Below, piece by piece: positions 22,200-36,588 of a stretch of DNA of 37,687 nucleotides (the stretch's first letter is position 1; every line of letters begins with the position of its first letter). The DNA is from Cellulomonas sp. IC4_254 (GTDB lineage Bacteria; Actinomycetota; Actinomycetes; Actinomycetales; Cellulomonadaceae), in assembly GCF_011603975.1 (NCBI RefSeq), contig NZ_JAANNB010000010.1:1-37687 (forward strand), in the 5' to 3' direction. The translations under genes and the position numbers were made by a program. The notes beneath the pieces are model-generated. The model had not been told where the DNA came from, did no database searches, and was given only the letters and a program-made list of their open reading frames with translations.

Positions 22200-22252
22200 G
22201 TGTCCAGAGCCCGTCGGACCTAACGGGTCGGAGCGCCCAGGTCACTGGACAC
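22200..22252 (-). promoter_or_regulatory. 8-bp inverted repeat flanking a possible promoter
   Basis: GTGTCCAG (22200-22207) and CTGGACAC (22245-22252) are perfect inverted arms 37 bases apart, upstream of the SRPBCC gene. Read on the minus strand, GTGACC, 17 bases and TAGGTC lie between the arms, a weak -35/-10 pair. A repressor bridging the promoter is possible. Confidence 0.35.
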
Positions 22253-22300
22253 TCGTCGCCGCGCCGCGCCCGGCCGCGCCGCGCACGGTCCGGTCGTACG

Positions 22301-22340
22301 CGAGGGGCCCCGCTGCGCGTGCGCGCTGCGGGGCCCCTCG
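22301..22340 (-). terminator. pyk terminator
   Basis: CGAGGGGCCCCGC (22301-22313) and GCGGGGCCCCTCG (22328-22340) form a perfect 13-bp stem that can extend inward with GCGC pairing. It sits 15 bases after the pyk stop. Confidence 0.75.
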
Positions 22341-22354
22341 ACGGACGCGGTGCG

Positions 22355-23785
22355 TCAGGCCACGCGGCCCGAGGCGTCGTCGCCGATCTTGTGCACGATG
22401 ATCGAGTTGGTCGACCCGACGACGCCGACCGGCGTGCCGGCCACGACGACGACGTAGTCGCCCACCTCGGCGAGGCCCTGCGCGCGCAGGGTGGACTCGA
22501 CCTGCTGGACCATCGCGTCGGTGTGCTCGACCTGCGGCACCTCGTACGTCTGCGTGCCCCAGCTCAGCGACAGGGTGTTGCGGACCGAGGTCTGCGGGGT
22601 GAACGCCAGCAGCGGGATGGACGAGCGCAGGCGGGACATGCGGCGCGCGGAGTCGCCGGACTGCGTGAAGGTCACGAGGTACTTCACGCCGAGGGTCTCG
22701 CCGATCTCGGCCGCCGCGCGGGTGATCGCGCCACCGCGGGTGTGCGGGGTCGAGCCGAGCGGGGCGATGCGCTCCCGGCCGAGCTCCTCGGTCGCCTCGA
22801 TGATCCGCGCCATGGTGCGCACGGTCTCGATCGGGTACTCGCCCACGGAGGTCTCGCCGGACAGCATGACCGCGTCGGCGCCGTCGAGCACCGCGTTGGC
22901 GCAGTCGGACGTCTCGGCGCGGGTCGGGCGCGGGTTGTTGGTCATGGACTCGAGCACCTGGGTGGCGACGATGACCGGCTTGGCGTTGCGGCGGGCCAGC
23001 TCGACCGCGCGCTTCTGCACCAGCGGCACCTGCTCCAGCGGGAGCTCGACGCCGAGGTCGCCGCGGGCGACCATGATGCCGTCGAACGCGTCGACGATCT
23101 CGGCCAGGGCCTCGACGGCCTGCGGCTTCTCGACCTTGGCGATGACCGGGACGACCCGGCCCTCCTCCTCCATGATCCGGCGCACGTCGTCGTAGTCGGC
23201 GGCGTTGCGGACGAACGACAGCGCGATGATGTCGGCGCCGACGCGGAGGGCCCAGCGCAGGTCCTCCTCGTCCTTCTCGCTCATGGCGGGGACGGACACG
23301 GCCACGCCGGGCAGGTTGATGCCCTTGTTGTTGGAGACCGGGCCGGCCACCTCGACGCGGGTGACGACGCGCGGGCCCTCGACGGCGGTGACGCGCACGA
23401 GGACGCGGCCGTCGTCGATCAGCAGCGGGTCGCCCACGCGGGCGTCGCCGGCGAGGCCCTTGTGGGTCGTGGAGACGAGCTCCTTGGTGCCCGGCACGTC
23501 CTCGGTGGTGATGGTGAAGGTGTCACCCTCGTTGAGGTAGTGCTTGCCCTCGACGAACCGGCCGAGGCGGATCTTCGGGCCCTGGAGGTCGACCAGGACG
23601 GCCACGGAGCGGCCGGAGGCCTTCGCGGCGGCGCGCACGTTGTTGTACACGCGCTCGTGCACCTCGGTGTCGCCGTGGCTGCGGTTCAGCCGCGCCACGT
23701 CCATCCCGGCGTCGACAAGGGCCTGGATCTGCTCGGCGGACTCCGTGGCGGGGCCGATGGTGCAGACGATCTTCGCTCTACGCAT
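22355..23785 (-). CDS. pyk: Pyruvate kinase
   Basis: 476 residues, the normal bacterial length. It converts phosphoenolpyruvate and ADP to pyruvate and ATP in the cytoplasm, the last step of glycolysis. KIVCTIGPATES opens the barrel, MDVARLNRSHGD carries the substrate Arg32/Asn34/Ser36, VIAKVEKPQAVE, GIMVARGDLGVELP and PVIVATQVLESMTNNPRPTRAETSDCANAVLDGADAVMLSGET make up the active site and nucleotide region, and GTPVGVVGSTNSIIVHKIGDD closes the C-terminal regulatory domain. A B-domain is present at about residues 70-165. The gene is downstream of gltD, but a strong terminator and 390 bases separate them, so it probably has its own promoter. A 13-base palindrome lies in that gap. Confidence 0.97.
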   Translation of the reverse strand: MRRAKIVCTIGPATESAEQIQALVDAGMDVARLNRSHGDTEVHERVYNNVRAAAKASGRSVAVLVDLQGPKIRLGRFVEGKHYLNEGDTFTITTEDVPGTKELVSTTHKGLAGDARVGDPLLIDDGRVLVRVTAVEGPRVVTRVEVAGPVSNNKGINLPGVAVSVPAMSEKDEEDLRWALRVGADIIALSFVRNAADYDDVRRIMEEEGRVVPVIAKVEKPQAVEALAEIVDAFDGIMVARGDLGVELPLEQVPLVQKRAVELARRNAKPVIVATQVLESMTNNPRPTRAETSDCANAVLDGADAVMLSGETSVGEYPIETVRTMARIIEATEELGRERIAPLGSTPHTRGGAITRAAAEIGETLGVKYLVTFTQSGDSARRMSRLRSSIPLLAFTPQTSVRNTLSLSWGTQTYEVPQVEHTDAMVQQVESTLRAQGLAEVGDYVVVVAGTPVGVVGSTNSIIVHKIGDDASGRVA

Positions 23786-23816
23786 GGGGGAAAGCCTAGG
23801 CCTTTCGTGACAGACG

Positions 23817-23829
23817 GTTCGGACCGAAC
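23817..23829. promoter_or_regulatory. Palindrome in the pyk leader
   Basis: GTTCGG-A-CCGAAC is a perfect 6-bp odd palindrome, extendable with one bulge to ACGG...CGT. It lies between the -10 candidates and the pyk start, where a repressor would act or where the RNA could fold. Confidence 0.35.
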
Positions 23830-24126
23830 GTCCTGGTGGGCCCAGCCTGCCGGGACGTGCGCGGTGATGGTCTACGGACGCAGCGCCACGGTGCTCGCGG
23901 TGAGGCGGAGCAGGCAGGGCGGTGCTGCCAGACAGGTCAGAGTCTACGGCCGCGCGGGCACCGGGACCCGCCCCCGCCGCACCGGAGCCGCCGGGCCGCC
24001 CGCGACGGGGGTCGTCCCCCGCGTGCGCGCCGGGACCTGGGTCCCAGAGTTCGGGTGACGTTCGGCGGCCCGTCGCCCCGCGATCACCCGCCGGACCTCC
24101 GCGGCGCGCCGGGGCCCGCGCACGGC

Positions 24127-24161
24127 GACGCCCGCCCGGCCGCGAGGGCCGGGCGGGCGTC
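24127..24161 (-). terminator. gltBD terminator
   Basis: GACGCCCGCCCGGCC (24127-24141) and GGCCGGGCGGGCGTC (24147-24161): a perfect 15-bp stem with a 5-base loop, 16 bases after the gltD stop. Confidence 0.8.
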
Positions 24162-24177
24162 GGGGGCTCGCGACGGG

Positions 24178-25651
24178 TCAGGCGCGCAGCGCGACCGTGC
24201 CGGCCGTGACGGGCGCGGGCAGCTCGGTGCTGCCGCCCAGGTAGGTGTCCACCGCCGCGGCGGCGGCACGGCCCTCGGCGATCGCCCACACGATGAGCGA
24301 CTGGCCGCGGCCCGCGTCGCCGGCCACGAACACGCCAGGGACGTTGGTCGCGAAGTCGTCCGACCGGGCGACGGTGCCGCGCGGCGTCAGGTCGACGCCG
24401 GCCTGCCCGACCAGGTCCTCGGTCTCCGGGCCGGTGAAGCCCATCGCGATGAGGACCAGGTCGGCCGGGATGTCCCGCTCGGTGCCGGGGGTCGGCACGC
24501 GGCGGCCGTCGGGCTGGTACTCGGTGGTCGCGAGCCGCAGGTGCGTCACGCGGCCGCCCTCGTCGCCCAGGAACGCGACGGTCGACGCGAGGTAGTCGCG
24601 CCGGCCGCCCTCCTCGTGCGAGGACGACACCTCGAACAGCACCGGGTCGGTCGGCCACGGCGCGTTCGCGGGCCGCTCGGTGGGCGGCTGCTTGCCGATG
24701 GCCAGCGTCGTGACGGACGCCGCGCCCTGGCGCAGGGCGGTGCCGACGCAGTCCGAGCCGGTGTCGCCGCCGCCGATCACGACCACGTGCTTGCCCGCCG
24801 CGTCGATGGCGTCCGGGACGTCCTGGCCGGCGACGAGCTTGTTCGACCGGGACAGGTACTCCATTGCCGGGTGGATGCCCGCCAGGTCGCGCCCCGGCAG
24901 CGGCAGCTCGCGCGGCACGGTCGAGCCGGTGGCGACCACCACGGCGTCGTACCGGGCCCGCAGCTGCGCCCAGGTGATGTCCCGGCCGATCTCCACGTTG
25001 GCCCGGAACCGGGTGCCCTCGGCGGTCATCTGCTCGAGCCGGCGGTCGATGTGCCGCTTCTCCAGCTTGAAGTCCGGCACGCCGTACCGGAGCAGGCCGC
25101 CGATCGCGTCGTCCCGCTCGTAGACCGCGACGGTGTGCCCGGCGCGGGTCAGCTGCTGGGCGGCCGCGAGCCCCGCGGGGCCCGAGCCGACCACGGCGAC
25201 GGTGTGCCCGGACAGGCGCTGCGGCACCTGCGGGTGCACCAGGCCCCGGTCGAAGGCCTCGTCGATGATCGAGACCTCGATGTTCTTGATCGTCACCGCG
25301 GGCTGGTTGATGCCCAGCACGCAGGCCGACTCGCACGGGGCCGGGCAGATCCGGCCCGTGAACTCCGGGAAGTTGTTCGTCGCGTGCAGCCGCTCGATCG
25401 CGTCGGCCCACTGCCCGCGCCACACCAGGTCGTTCCACTCCGGGATGAGGTTCCCGAGCGGGCAGCCGTTGTGGCAGAACGGGACGCCGCAGTCCATGCA
25501 GCGCCCGGCCTGCCGGTGCAGCAGGGTCGCCGCCTGCGGGTCGTCCTGCGCGCTGCGGTGCTCGTGCACCTCGCGCCAGTCCAGGAGCCGCAGGGGCACG
25601 GGACGGTTGGCGGGCAGCTCGCGCTCCCGCACCTTCATGAAGCCGCGGGGG

Positions 25652-25659
<8 letters not shown>
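24178..25659 (-). CDS. gltD: Glutamate synthase small (beta) subunit
   Basis: 493 residues from the GTG at 25659 ([16 protein letters not shown]). It passes electrons from NADPH to the large subunit for glutamate formation from glutamine and 2-oxoglutarate. Cysteines C54, C57, C62 and C66 ([14 protein letters not shown]) and C105, C109 and C113 (CPAPCESAC) bind Fe-S clusters. GSGPAG (158-163) is the FAD fold and GGGDTGSD (296-303) the NADPH fold. [23 protein letters not shown] is the C-terminal FAD-binding segment. The start overlaps the end of gltB by 8 bases, so the two are translated together. Confidence 0.96.
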
Positions 25660-30220
<4,561 letters not shown>

Positions 30221-30314
30221 CAGCACCGTCCTCACGGACCCGGGGAGCGGGCCCAGGTAGAGCAATGGGGGGGGAGGCTGGGACGTCATCGGCCCGGGCT
30301 ACAAGTGTGGCGAC

Positions 30315-30358
30315 GATACCTGCCGGAAACACAGGCGCTCACATCGCGAGAAAGTGAG
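30315..30358 (-). promoter_or_regulatory. Candidate nitrogen-control element upstream of gltB
   Basis: On the plus strand GATAC-N6-GAAAC (30315-30330) fits the actinobacterial GlnR pattern GTNAC-N6-GAAAC with one mismatch. CTCAC (30338-30342) and GAAAGTGAG (30350-30358) follow at one base over the consensus spacing. CTCAC (30338) and GTGAG (30354) are also an inverted pair with 11 bases between. It sits about 95-138 bases upstream of the gltB start, and the minus-strand TATCGT just inside could be the -10. GlnR control of gltBD is known in related bacteria; here it is inferred. Confidence 0.35.
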
Positions 30359-30384
30359 GTGGGTCACACGGGCGTTCGCCGCGG

Positions 30385-31260
30385 TCAGCGGGCCGTGCCG
30401 TGCTCCGCCACCTCGTCGTCCTGCGTCTCGGTCTCGCGCAGGAGGGGCGTGGTCTCGCGTCCAGGATGACGACGTCCGACGACCACGAACGCTACCAGCG
30501 CCCCGAGGAGCACGATGATCGACGTCCAGACGTTGAGCCGGAACGGGCCGATCATCTGCGCCGGGTCGATCCGGACCAGCTCGATCCAGAGCCGGCCGGT
30601 CGTGTAGACGATCACGTACAGCCAGAACGCCCGGCCGTGGCCGAGCCGCAGCCGCCGGTCGAGGTAGATGATCAGCGCGGCGCCGGCCAGGTTCCACAGC
30701 AGCTCGTACAGGAACGTCGGGTGGAACAGCGTGCCCGACTCGTAGCCGGCCGGCAGGTGCGCGTCGTCGATCCGCAGGCCCCAGGGCAGGGTGGTGGGGC
30801 CGCCGAACAGCTCCTGGTTGAACCAGTTGCCGAGCCGGCCGATCGCCTGGGCCACGAGGAGGCCCGGCGCCAGGGCGTCCGCGAACACCGGGAACGACAC
30901 CCCGGCACGCCGGCAGCCGATGTACGCGCCGACCGCGCCGAGCGCCACGGCGCCCCAGATGCCCAGGCCGCCCTCCCAGACGTACAGCGCGCGCACGGGG
31001 TCGCCGCCCGCGCCGAAGTACGCGTCCGGGCTGGTGATCACGTGGTAGAGCCGGCCGCCGACGATACCGAACGGCACCGCCCAGAACACGATGTCGAGCA
31101 CCTGCTCCGGGTCCCCGCCGCGCTCCTTCCACCGGCGCTGGGTCATGAGCACCGCCACCACGATCCCGGCGAGGATCGCGAGGGCGTAGGCGCGCAGCGG
31201 CACGGGGCCGAGGTACCAGACGGCCTGCGGCGGGCTCGGGATCGCGGCGGGGATCATCAC
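30385..31260 (-). CDS. lgt: Prolipoprotein diacylglyceryl transferase
   Basis: 291 residues. It adds diacylglycerol from phosphatidylglycerol to the lipobox cysteine of prolipoproteins, in the cytoplasmic membrane. The Lgt signature GRLGNWFNQELFGG (residues 141-154) holds the essential arginine, and YHV (His73) and GRLWIELVRIDP are the other catalytic and substrate-facing pieces. There are seven hydrophobic helices. The C-terminal tail (residues about 260-291) is charged and not conserved. The start is taken as GTG at 31260 because TACAGT ends 6 bases before it (leaderless pattern); ATG at 31257 is the alternative. The lipoprotein at 1285 would be one of its substrates. Confidence 0.95.
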   Translation of the reverse strand: MMIPAAIPSPPQAVWYLGPVPLRAYALAILAGIVVAVLMTQRRWKERGGDPEQVLDIVFWAVPFGIVGGRLYHVITSPDAYFGAGGDPVRALYVWEGGLGIWGAVALGAVGAYIGCRRAGVSFPVFADALAPGLLVAQAIGRLGNWFNQELFGGPTTLPWGLRIDDAHLPAGYESGTLFHPTFLYELLWNLAGAALIIYLDRRLRLGHGRAFWLYVIVYTTGRLWIELVRIDPAQMIGPFRLNVWTSIIVLLGALVAFVVVGRRHPGRETTPLLRETETQDDEVAEHGTAR

Positions 31261-31266
31261 ACGGGC

Positions 31267-31272
31267 ACTGTA
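31267..31272 (-). promoter_or_regulatory. Putative leaderless -10 of lgt
   Basis: TACAGT (minus strand) ends 6 bases before the GTG start, the same geometry as the LuxR-type gene. No ribosome site is seen before this start. Confidence 0.45.
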
Positions 31273-31282
31273 TGCGACCTGG

Positions 31283-31350
31283 GCGCGGACCCGGACCGGG
31301 GGTCCGCGCGCAGGGCGACGCGGCGCCGCCCGGCGGGGCCCCCGGGCGGC
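31283..31350 (-). terminator. Double hairpin behind trpA
   Basis: GCCGCCCGG (31325-31333) with CCGGGCGGC (31342-31350) directly follows the trpA stop; GCGCGGACCC (31283-31292) with GGGTCCGCGC (31300-31309) is a second perfect 10-bp stem. Together they probably end the trp transcript before lgt. Confidence 0.65.
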
Positions 31351-32168
31351 TCAGCGGGCCGTGCGGACGCCCTCGGCGAGCCCCGCGGCGACGGCCGCGA
31401 CCGCCTCCAGCCCGGCCTCGCGCGTCGCGGCGGCCGCGAGGGCCCGCACGAACGCCGAGCCGACGATGACGCCGTCCGCGTACCGGCCGATGTCACGCGC
31501 CTGGTCGGGCTGCGACACGCCCAGCCCGACGCACACGTGCTCGGCGCCGGCCGCGCGGGTGTCGGCGACCAGCTGCTCGGCGCGGGCGCCGACCGTGGTC
31601 CGCTCCCCCGTCACGCCCATCGTCGACGCCGCGTACACGAACCCGCGGGACGCCGCGGCGGTCATCGCGAGGCGCTCCGGGGTCGACGACGGCGCGACCA
31701 GGAACACCCGGTCCAGGTCGTGCTCCTCGGACGCGGCCAGCCAGTCCTGCCCCTCGTCGGGGATGAGGTCCGGCGTGATGAGCCCCGCACCGCCCGCGGC
31801 GGCCAGGTCGCGCGCGAACGCGTCGACGCCGTACCGCAGCACCGGGTTCCAGTACGTCATGACCAGGACCGGGGCACCGGTCGCGGCGATCCGCTCCACC
31901 GCGCCGAACGCGTCCCGCACCCGGGTGCCGCCGGACAGCGCGACGTCGACCGCGTGCTGGATGACCGGGCCGTCCATGACCGGGTCCGAGTACGGCAGGC
32001 CGAGCTCGATCACGTCGACGCCGGCCTCGACCATCGCCACGGCCGCGCGGACCGAGCCCTCGACGTCCGGGAAGCCGAGCGGCAGGTAGCCGACCAGCGC
32101 GCCGCGCCCCTCGGCCTTGAGCCGGTCGAGGGTGGCGCCGGTGCGGGACGTGGTCGCCTGGACGTCGC

Positions 32169-32172
<4 letters not shown>
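31351..32172 (-). CDS. trpA: Tryptophan synthase alpha chain
   Basis: 273 residues from a GTG that overlaps the trpB stop (GTGA at 32169-32172). It cleaves indole-3-glycerol phosphate to indole and glyceraldehyde-3-phosphate, and the indole passes to TrpB in the alpha2-beta2 complex. [10 protein letters not shown] and [19 protein letters not shown] show catalytic Glu56 and Asp67 (Glu49 and Asp60 in Salmonella numbering). [23 protein letters not shown] (loop 6) and [10 protein letters not shown] with VIVGSAFV form the phosphate-binding end of the barrel. Everything is of normal length. Confidence 0.97.
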
Positions 32173-33470
<1,298 letters not shown>

Positions 33471-33499
33471 CCTGGTGCTCCTCGTGGTTCGTGCTGCGG

Positions 33500-33554
33500 G
33501 GCCGCGCTGCGGCGCGGCCGCCCTCGCTGGGGTCGGTCCGGCCCCGGGGGCCGG
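33500..33554 (-). terminator. Hairpins in the trpC-trpB gap
   Basis: GGCCGCGC (33500-33507) with GCGCGGCC (33512-33519), and CCGGCCCC with GGGGCCGG (33538-33554) are perfect stems in the short gap. They could attenuate or process the message between trpC and trpB; no U-tract is present. Confidence 0.35.
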
Positions 33555-33562
33555 GCCGGTGG

Positions 33563-34378
33563 CTACTGCCGGACCGCGCGCAGCGACGGGTGCGCGCCCG
33601 CCGCCACCAGGTCCGCGACCGACTGCCGCGGCGCGTCGTCCGTCACCAGCGCCTCGCCGACCAGCACGGCGTCCGCGCCGGCCCGGGCGTAGTCCATGAC
33701 GTCGTGCGGCCCGCGCACCCCGGACTCGGCGACCTTCACGACGTCGGCCGGGATCGCCGGGGCGACGCGCGCGAACGTGCCGCGGTCCACCTCGAGCGTC
33801 TTGAGGTCCCGCGCGTTGACGCCGATGACCCGCGCGCCGGCGTCGACCGCCCGCACGACCTCCTCGGCGTCGTGCACCTCGACCAGGGCGGTCATGCCCA
33901 GGGAGTGCACGCGCTCGACCAGCGAGGTCAGCACGGTCTGCTCCAGCGCGGCGACGATGAGCAGGACCAGGTCCGCCCCGTGCGCCCGCGCCTCCCACAC
34001 CTGGTACGGCGTGACGACGAAGTCCTTGCGGAGCACCGGGATGTCGACCGCGGCGCGCACGCTGTCCAGGTCCGCCAGGCTGCCGTTGAACTTCCGCTGC
34101 TCGGTGAGCACCGAGATGACGGTCGCGCCGCCCTTCTCGTACTCCGCGGCGAGCGCGGCCGGGTCGGTGATGGTCGCGAGCGCGCCCTTGGAGGGGCTGG
34201 ACCGCTTGACCTCGGCGATCACGGTCACGGCGTCCTCGAGACGCAGCCGCGCCACGCAGTCGATGGCGCCGGGCACGCGCGCCGCGCGCTCCTTGAGCTC
34301 GGCGAGGGGCGTGGCCGCCTCGCGCACCGCGAGGTCCTCGCGCACGCCCGCCACGATGTCGTCCAGCACGGTGCCCAT
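33563..34378 (-). CDS. trpC: Indole-3-glycerol phosphate synthase
   Basis: 271 residues. It closes the ring of carboxyphenylaminodeoxyribulose phosphate with loss of CO2, giving indole-3-glycerol phosphate for Trp[14 protein letters not shown] has Lys58; [13 protein letters not shown] has Lys118; LVEVHD has Glu167; GVNARDLKT has Asn188; VAESGV and VLVGEALV bind the phosphate. This is the monofunctional form, not fused to TrpF. The ATG at 34378 follows GGGAGAAGGA. The stop is TAG, while most genes here use TGA. A separate trpE or trpD is not in the window. Confidence 0.97.
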   Translation of the reverse strand: MGTVLDDIVAGVREDLAVREAATPLAELKERAARVPGAIDCVARLRLEDAVTVIAEVKRSSPSKGALATITDPAALAAEYEKGGATVISVLTEQRKFNGSLADLDSVRAAVDIPVLRKDFVVTPYQVWEARAHGADLVLLIVAALEQTVLTSLVERVHSLGMTALVEVHDAEEVVRAVDAGARVIGVNARDLKTLEVDRGTFARVAPAIPADVVKVAESGVRGPHDVMDYARAGADAVLVGEALVTDDAPRQSVADLVAAGAHPSLRAVRQ

Positions 34379-34594
34379 CGGCGTTCCTTCTCCCCCGGAT
34401 CGGCGGCGGCGCGCCTCAGGGCACGGGAGCCGGCGGGGCTCCTCGGCGGGACCGGCCGCGGCTGACCACCGTGACGCGGGTCTCGTCCGACCACCTCGGC
34501 CATCGTACGGGCGCCACGCACCACTCCCGACCACGGGCCAGCCGGTGGGACACGGTGCGCGTGCGGGCCCGCCGGCCGGCGCGCGGATTCGGTG

Positions 34595-34640
34595 GTTCCC
34601 GCCGGGTTCGGTGGCTCCAAGCACCGAACCCGGCGGGGAC
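34595..34640 (-). terminator. Strong 19-bp terminator hairpin
   Basis: CCCGCCGGGTTCGGTG (34598-34613) and CACCGAACCCGGCGGG (34622-34637) pair perfectly over 16 bp, with three further pairs (one G-U) outward and an 8-base loop. It sits behind the DUF4190 gene and before trpC, so trpC probably starts from its own promoter. Confidence 0.8.
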
Positions 34641-34669
34641 GTCCGAACCGGGCGCCGGGGCCGGGGAGC

Positions 34670-35347
34670 TCAGTAGCCGGAGTAGCCGGAGGAGCCGGAC
34701 CAGCCGGTCATCGCGTCCGCGAACCCGATGAGGAAGAACACGACCCAGCCCGCGCACGCGATGGAGCCGATGATGAGGCCCGCCAGCGCGAGGCCGCCGT
34801 TGTTCGCCTCGCCGCGCTGCGCCGCCTTGCGGCCGAGGACGCCGGTGATGATCGCCGGGATGCCCGCGAACGGGCCGAGGCAGACGAAGGCCGCGATGCC
34901 CAGCGCGAGCGACCAGACGCCGAGGCCGTTCTTGGGGTAGCCGTACACCGGCACGTACGGGGCGCCGCCGTAGGGGGCCGCGGGGTACGCGGAGCCCGGG
35001 TACGCCGCCGGGTAGCCCGGGTCCTGGCCGTAAGGCTGCTGGCCGTACGGCTGCTGCGCGGCGTAGGGGTCCTGGCCGTACCCCGGCTGCTGCCCGTACG
35101 GCTGCTGCGCCGCGTAGGGGTCCTGGCCGTACCCCGGCTGCTGGCCGTACGGCTGCTGCGCGGCGTAGGGGTCCTGGCCGTACCCCGGCTGCTGGCCGTA
35201 CGGCTGCTGCGCCGCGTAGGGCTCCTGCTGCCCGGCGGCCTGCGCGGCCTCGCCGGGCTGCTCCCACGTCTGCCGGTCGCCGCTGGCCGCGCCACCGGAC
35301 CCCGGCTGCTCGCGGTACGGGTCCGTGGGCTGGTCGGGCGTGGTCAC
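34670..35347 (-). CDS. DUF4190 membrane protein with Tyr/Gln-rich tandem repeats
   Basis: 225 residues from the GTG at 35347 with AGGAGG six bases upstream. The N-terminal half is a disordered, Pro/Gln/Tyr/Gly-rich region with three copies of a 17-residue unit (DPYAAQQPYGQQPGYGQ) plus part copies. The C-terminal half is a DUF4190 pair of helices (LGVWSLALGIAAFVCLGPFAGIPAIITGVLGRKAA and LALAGLIIGSIACAGWVVFFLIGF) with an EANNGG loop. The function is unknown. It is probably in the membrane with the repeat tail in the cytoplasm. A paralogue lies 550 bases upstream, separated by DUF2752. Confidence 0.88.
   Translation of the reverse strand: MTTPDQPTDPYREQPGSGGAASGDRQTWEQPGEAAQAAGQQEPYAAQQPYGQQPGYGQDPYAAQQPYGQQPGYGQDPYAAQQPYGQQPGYGQDPYAAQQPYGQQPYGQDPGYPAAYPGSAYPAAPYGGAPYVPVYGYPKNGLGVWSLALGIAAFVCLGPFAGIPAIITGVLGRKAAQRGEANNGGLALAGLIIGSIACAGWVVFFLIGFADAMTGWSGSSGYSGY
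35033..35230 (-). repeat. 51-bp tandem repeat array inside the DUF4190 gene
   Basis: Three full 51-bp units (35051-35101, 35102-35152, 35153-35203) and part units at both edges. Units differ at only a few bases. The unit length is a multiple of three, so copy number can change without breaking the frame. Confidence 0.9.
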
Positions 35348-35458
35348 GGGCGGCCTCCTGGTGGGTGGATCGGCGCGCTGCGCGCCGGACGGCATCCTAG
35401 GGAGGACCCGGGGTACGCAGCGCAGCACTCGGCCGGGTTCACCCGCACGCCGAGGGCG

Positions 35459-35896
35459 TCAGGGCGCGAGCAGCCCGGCCCAGGCGGGGACGTTCCGGGC
35501 GACGCTGTAGAGCACGACGACGCCCGCCCCGGCGACCGCGACCCACGCGGGTGGCGCGGCGGCGCGACGGCCGGTGCGCAGCGCGCCCACCAGCCAGCGG
35601 GCCCACAGCCCGAGCAGCACGGGGACGAGCAGCACCCACAGGGGGTTCATCGCCCACGCACCCCCCAGGTCGCCGACGAGCAGGTCGTGGGTCCCCCGCA
35701 GGCCGCCGCAGCCGGCGCAGTACAGGCCGGTCAGCGCGTAGAGCGGGCAGGCGCCCCAGGACCCGGGCTCGTGCGGGTCGACCAGGACGAGCCCGAGCGC
35801 GGCGACGGCCGCCCCGCCCGCGACCAGCAGCGGCGCCCGGGCGGCGCGCAGCCGCGCGCGGGGCGCGAGGGTCTCGGGAGGGGCGGCCGTGGCCAC
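35459..35896 (-). CDS. DUF2752 membrane protein
   Basis: 145 residues from a GTG one base after the stop of the upstream DUF4190 gene, so they are translated together. It has the family signature: DPHEPGSWGACPLYALTGLYCAGCGGLRGTHDLLVGDLGGAWAMNPL, with CP(L/F)xxxTGxxCxGCGGxR as its heart. Three to four helices (about 22-42, 79-101, 115-135) place it in the membrane. The cysteines are conserved in the family and could bind metal or form disulfides. The function is unknown; it often sits near trp genes in this group. Confidence 0.9.
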   Translation of the reverse strand: MATAAPPETLAPRARLRAARAPLLVAGGAAVAALGLVLVDPHEPGSWGACPLYALTGLYCAGCGGLRGTHDLLVGDLGGAWAMNPLWVLLVPVLLGLWARWLVGALRTGRRAAAPPAWVAVAGAGVVVLYSVARNVPAWAGLLAP

Positions 35897-35897
35897 G

Positions 35898-36455
35898 TCA
35901 GTACGTCGAGTTGTTGACGGTGTCGAAGTAGGCGGCCAGGCCTCCGGTCGCCGCCGCGATGATGAGGATGATCAGGCCGATCACCTGCAGGCCCGTCACC
36001 ACCCACGACACGATGTACCCGGCGTTCGCGAGCGAGCCGTTGTTCGCCTCGCCGCGGGCCACGGCCTGCTTGGCCTTCGACCCGACGATGATGCCGGGGA
36101 TGCTGGTGAAGATCGAGCACACGAAGAACCCGACGATGCCGAGCACCAGCGACCAGACGGCCAGGTTGTTCTTCGGGTAGAAGCCGGCCCCGTAGCCCTG
36201 CGCGCCGCCCGGGTAGGCGGGCTGGCCGTAGCCGCCCTGGCCGTACCCGCCGGACTGCGGGTAGCCGCCGCCCTGCCCCTGGTCGCCGCTCGCGTACGAG
36301 CCGTACTGCGGCACGCCGCCCTGGCCGGGCTGCCCGTACGGGTCGCCCGCGCCCGGCGTGCTGCCGGGCTGCTGCGGCGCGGCGCCGGACTGGTCGCCGG
36401 AACCCTGCCCGTCGGGGGCGGAGTACGGGTCCTGCGGCTGGTTCGGGGTCGACAT
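35898..36455 (-). CDS. DUF4190 membrane protein (paralogue)
   Basis: 185 residues from the ATG at 36455 with GAGGAG six bases upstream. The N-terminal 90 residues are a disordered Gly/Gln/Pro/Tyr-rich stretch without a strict repeat. Two helices (NLAVWSLVLGIVGFFVCSIFTSIPGIIVGSKAK and IVSWVVTGLQVIGLIILIIAAATGGLAAY) form the DUF4190 domain, with EANNGSL between, as in the neighbouring copy. First gene of the pair with DUF2752. The function is unknown; a role in membrane or cell-division scaffolding is only a guess. Confidence 0.88.
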   Translation of the reverse strand: MSTPNQPQDPYSAPDGQGSGDQSGAAPQQPGSTPGAGDPYGQPGQGGVPQYGSYASGDQGQGGGYPQSGGYGQGGYGQPAYPGGAQGYGAGFYPKNNLAVWSLVLGIVGFFVCSIFTSIPGIIVGSKAKQAVARGEANNGSLANAGYIVSWVVTGLQVIGLIILIIAAATGGLAAYFDTVNNSTY

Positions 36456-36588
36456 GATCGGCTCCTCGTTCACTCGTGGTCTGGCGCGGCGTCCGCCCTG
36501 GTGGGCGGCTGTCCGCCGATCCCCACAGGTGTACCGGAGCGGGCGCGCGCCGTCCACCGCGTCCCGGTCGGTGACCGGCGGGCGGACC

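Larger units (their letters stand above)
23786..24177. other. Gap between gltD and pyk with pyk promoter region
   Basis: About 390 bases with no gene. It holds the gltD terminator (24127-24161), the palindrome GTTCGG-A-CCGAAC (23817-23829) about 32 bases upstream of the pyk start, and two copies of a TAGAC-type -10 candidate on the minus strand (TAGACC near 23871, TAGACT near 23942). Confidence 0.5.

Noticed and set aside
33471..33998. Upstream extension of trpB
   Set aside because: Overlaps trpC in antisense-like composition; the GTG at 33470 has GAGGAG and the normal TrpB start.
35033..35230. CRISPR-like array
   Set aside because: Units are contiguous without spacers and keep an open frame; it is a coding tandem repeat.
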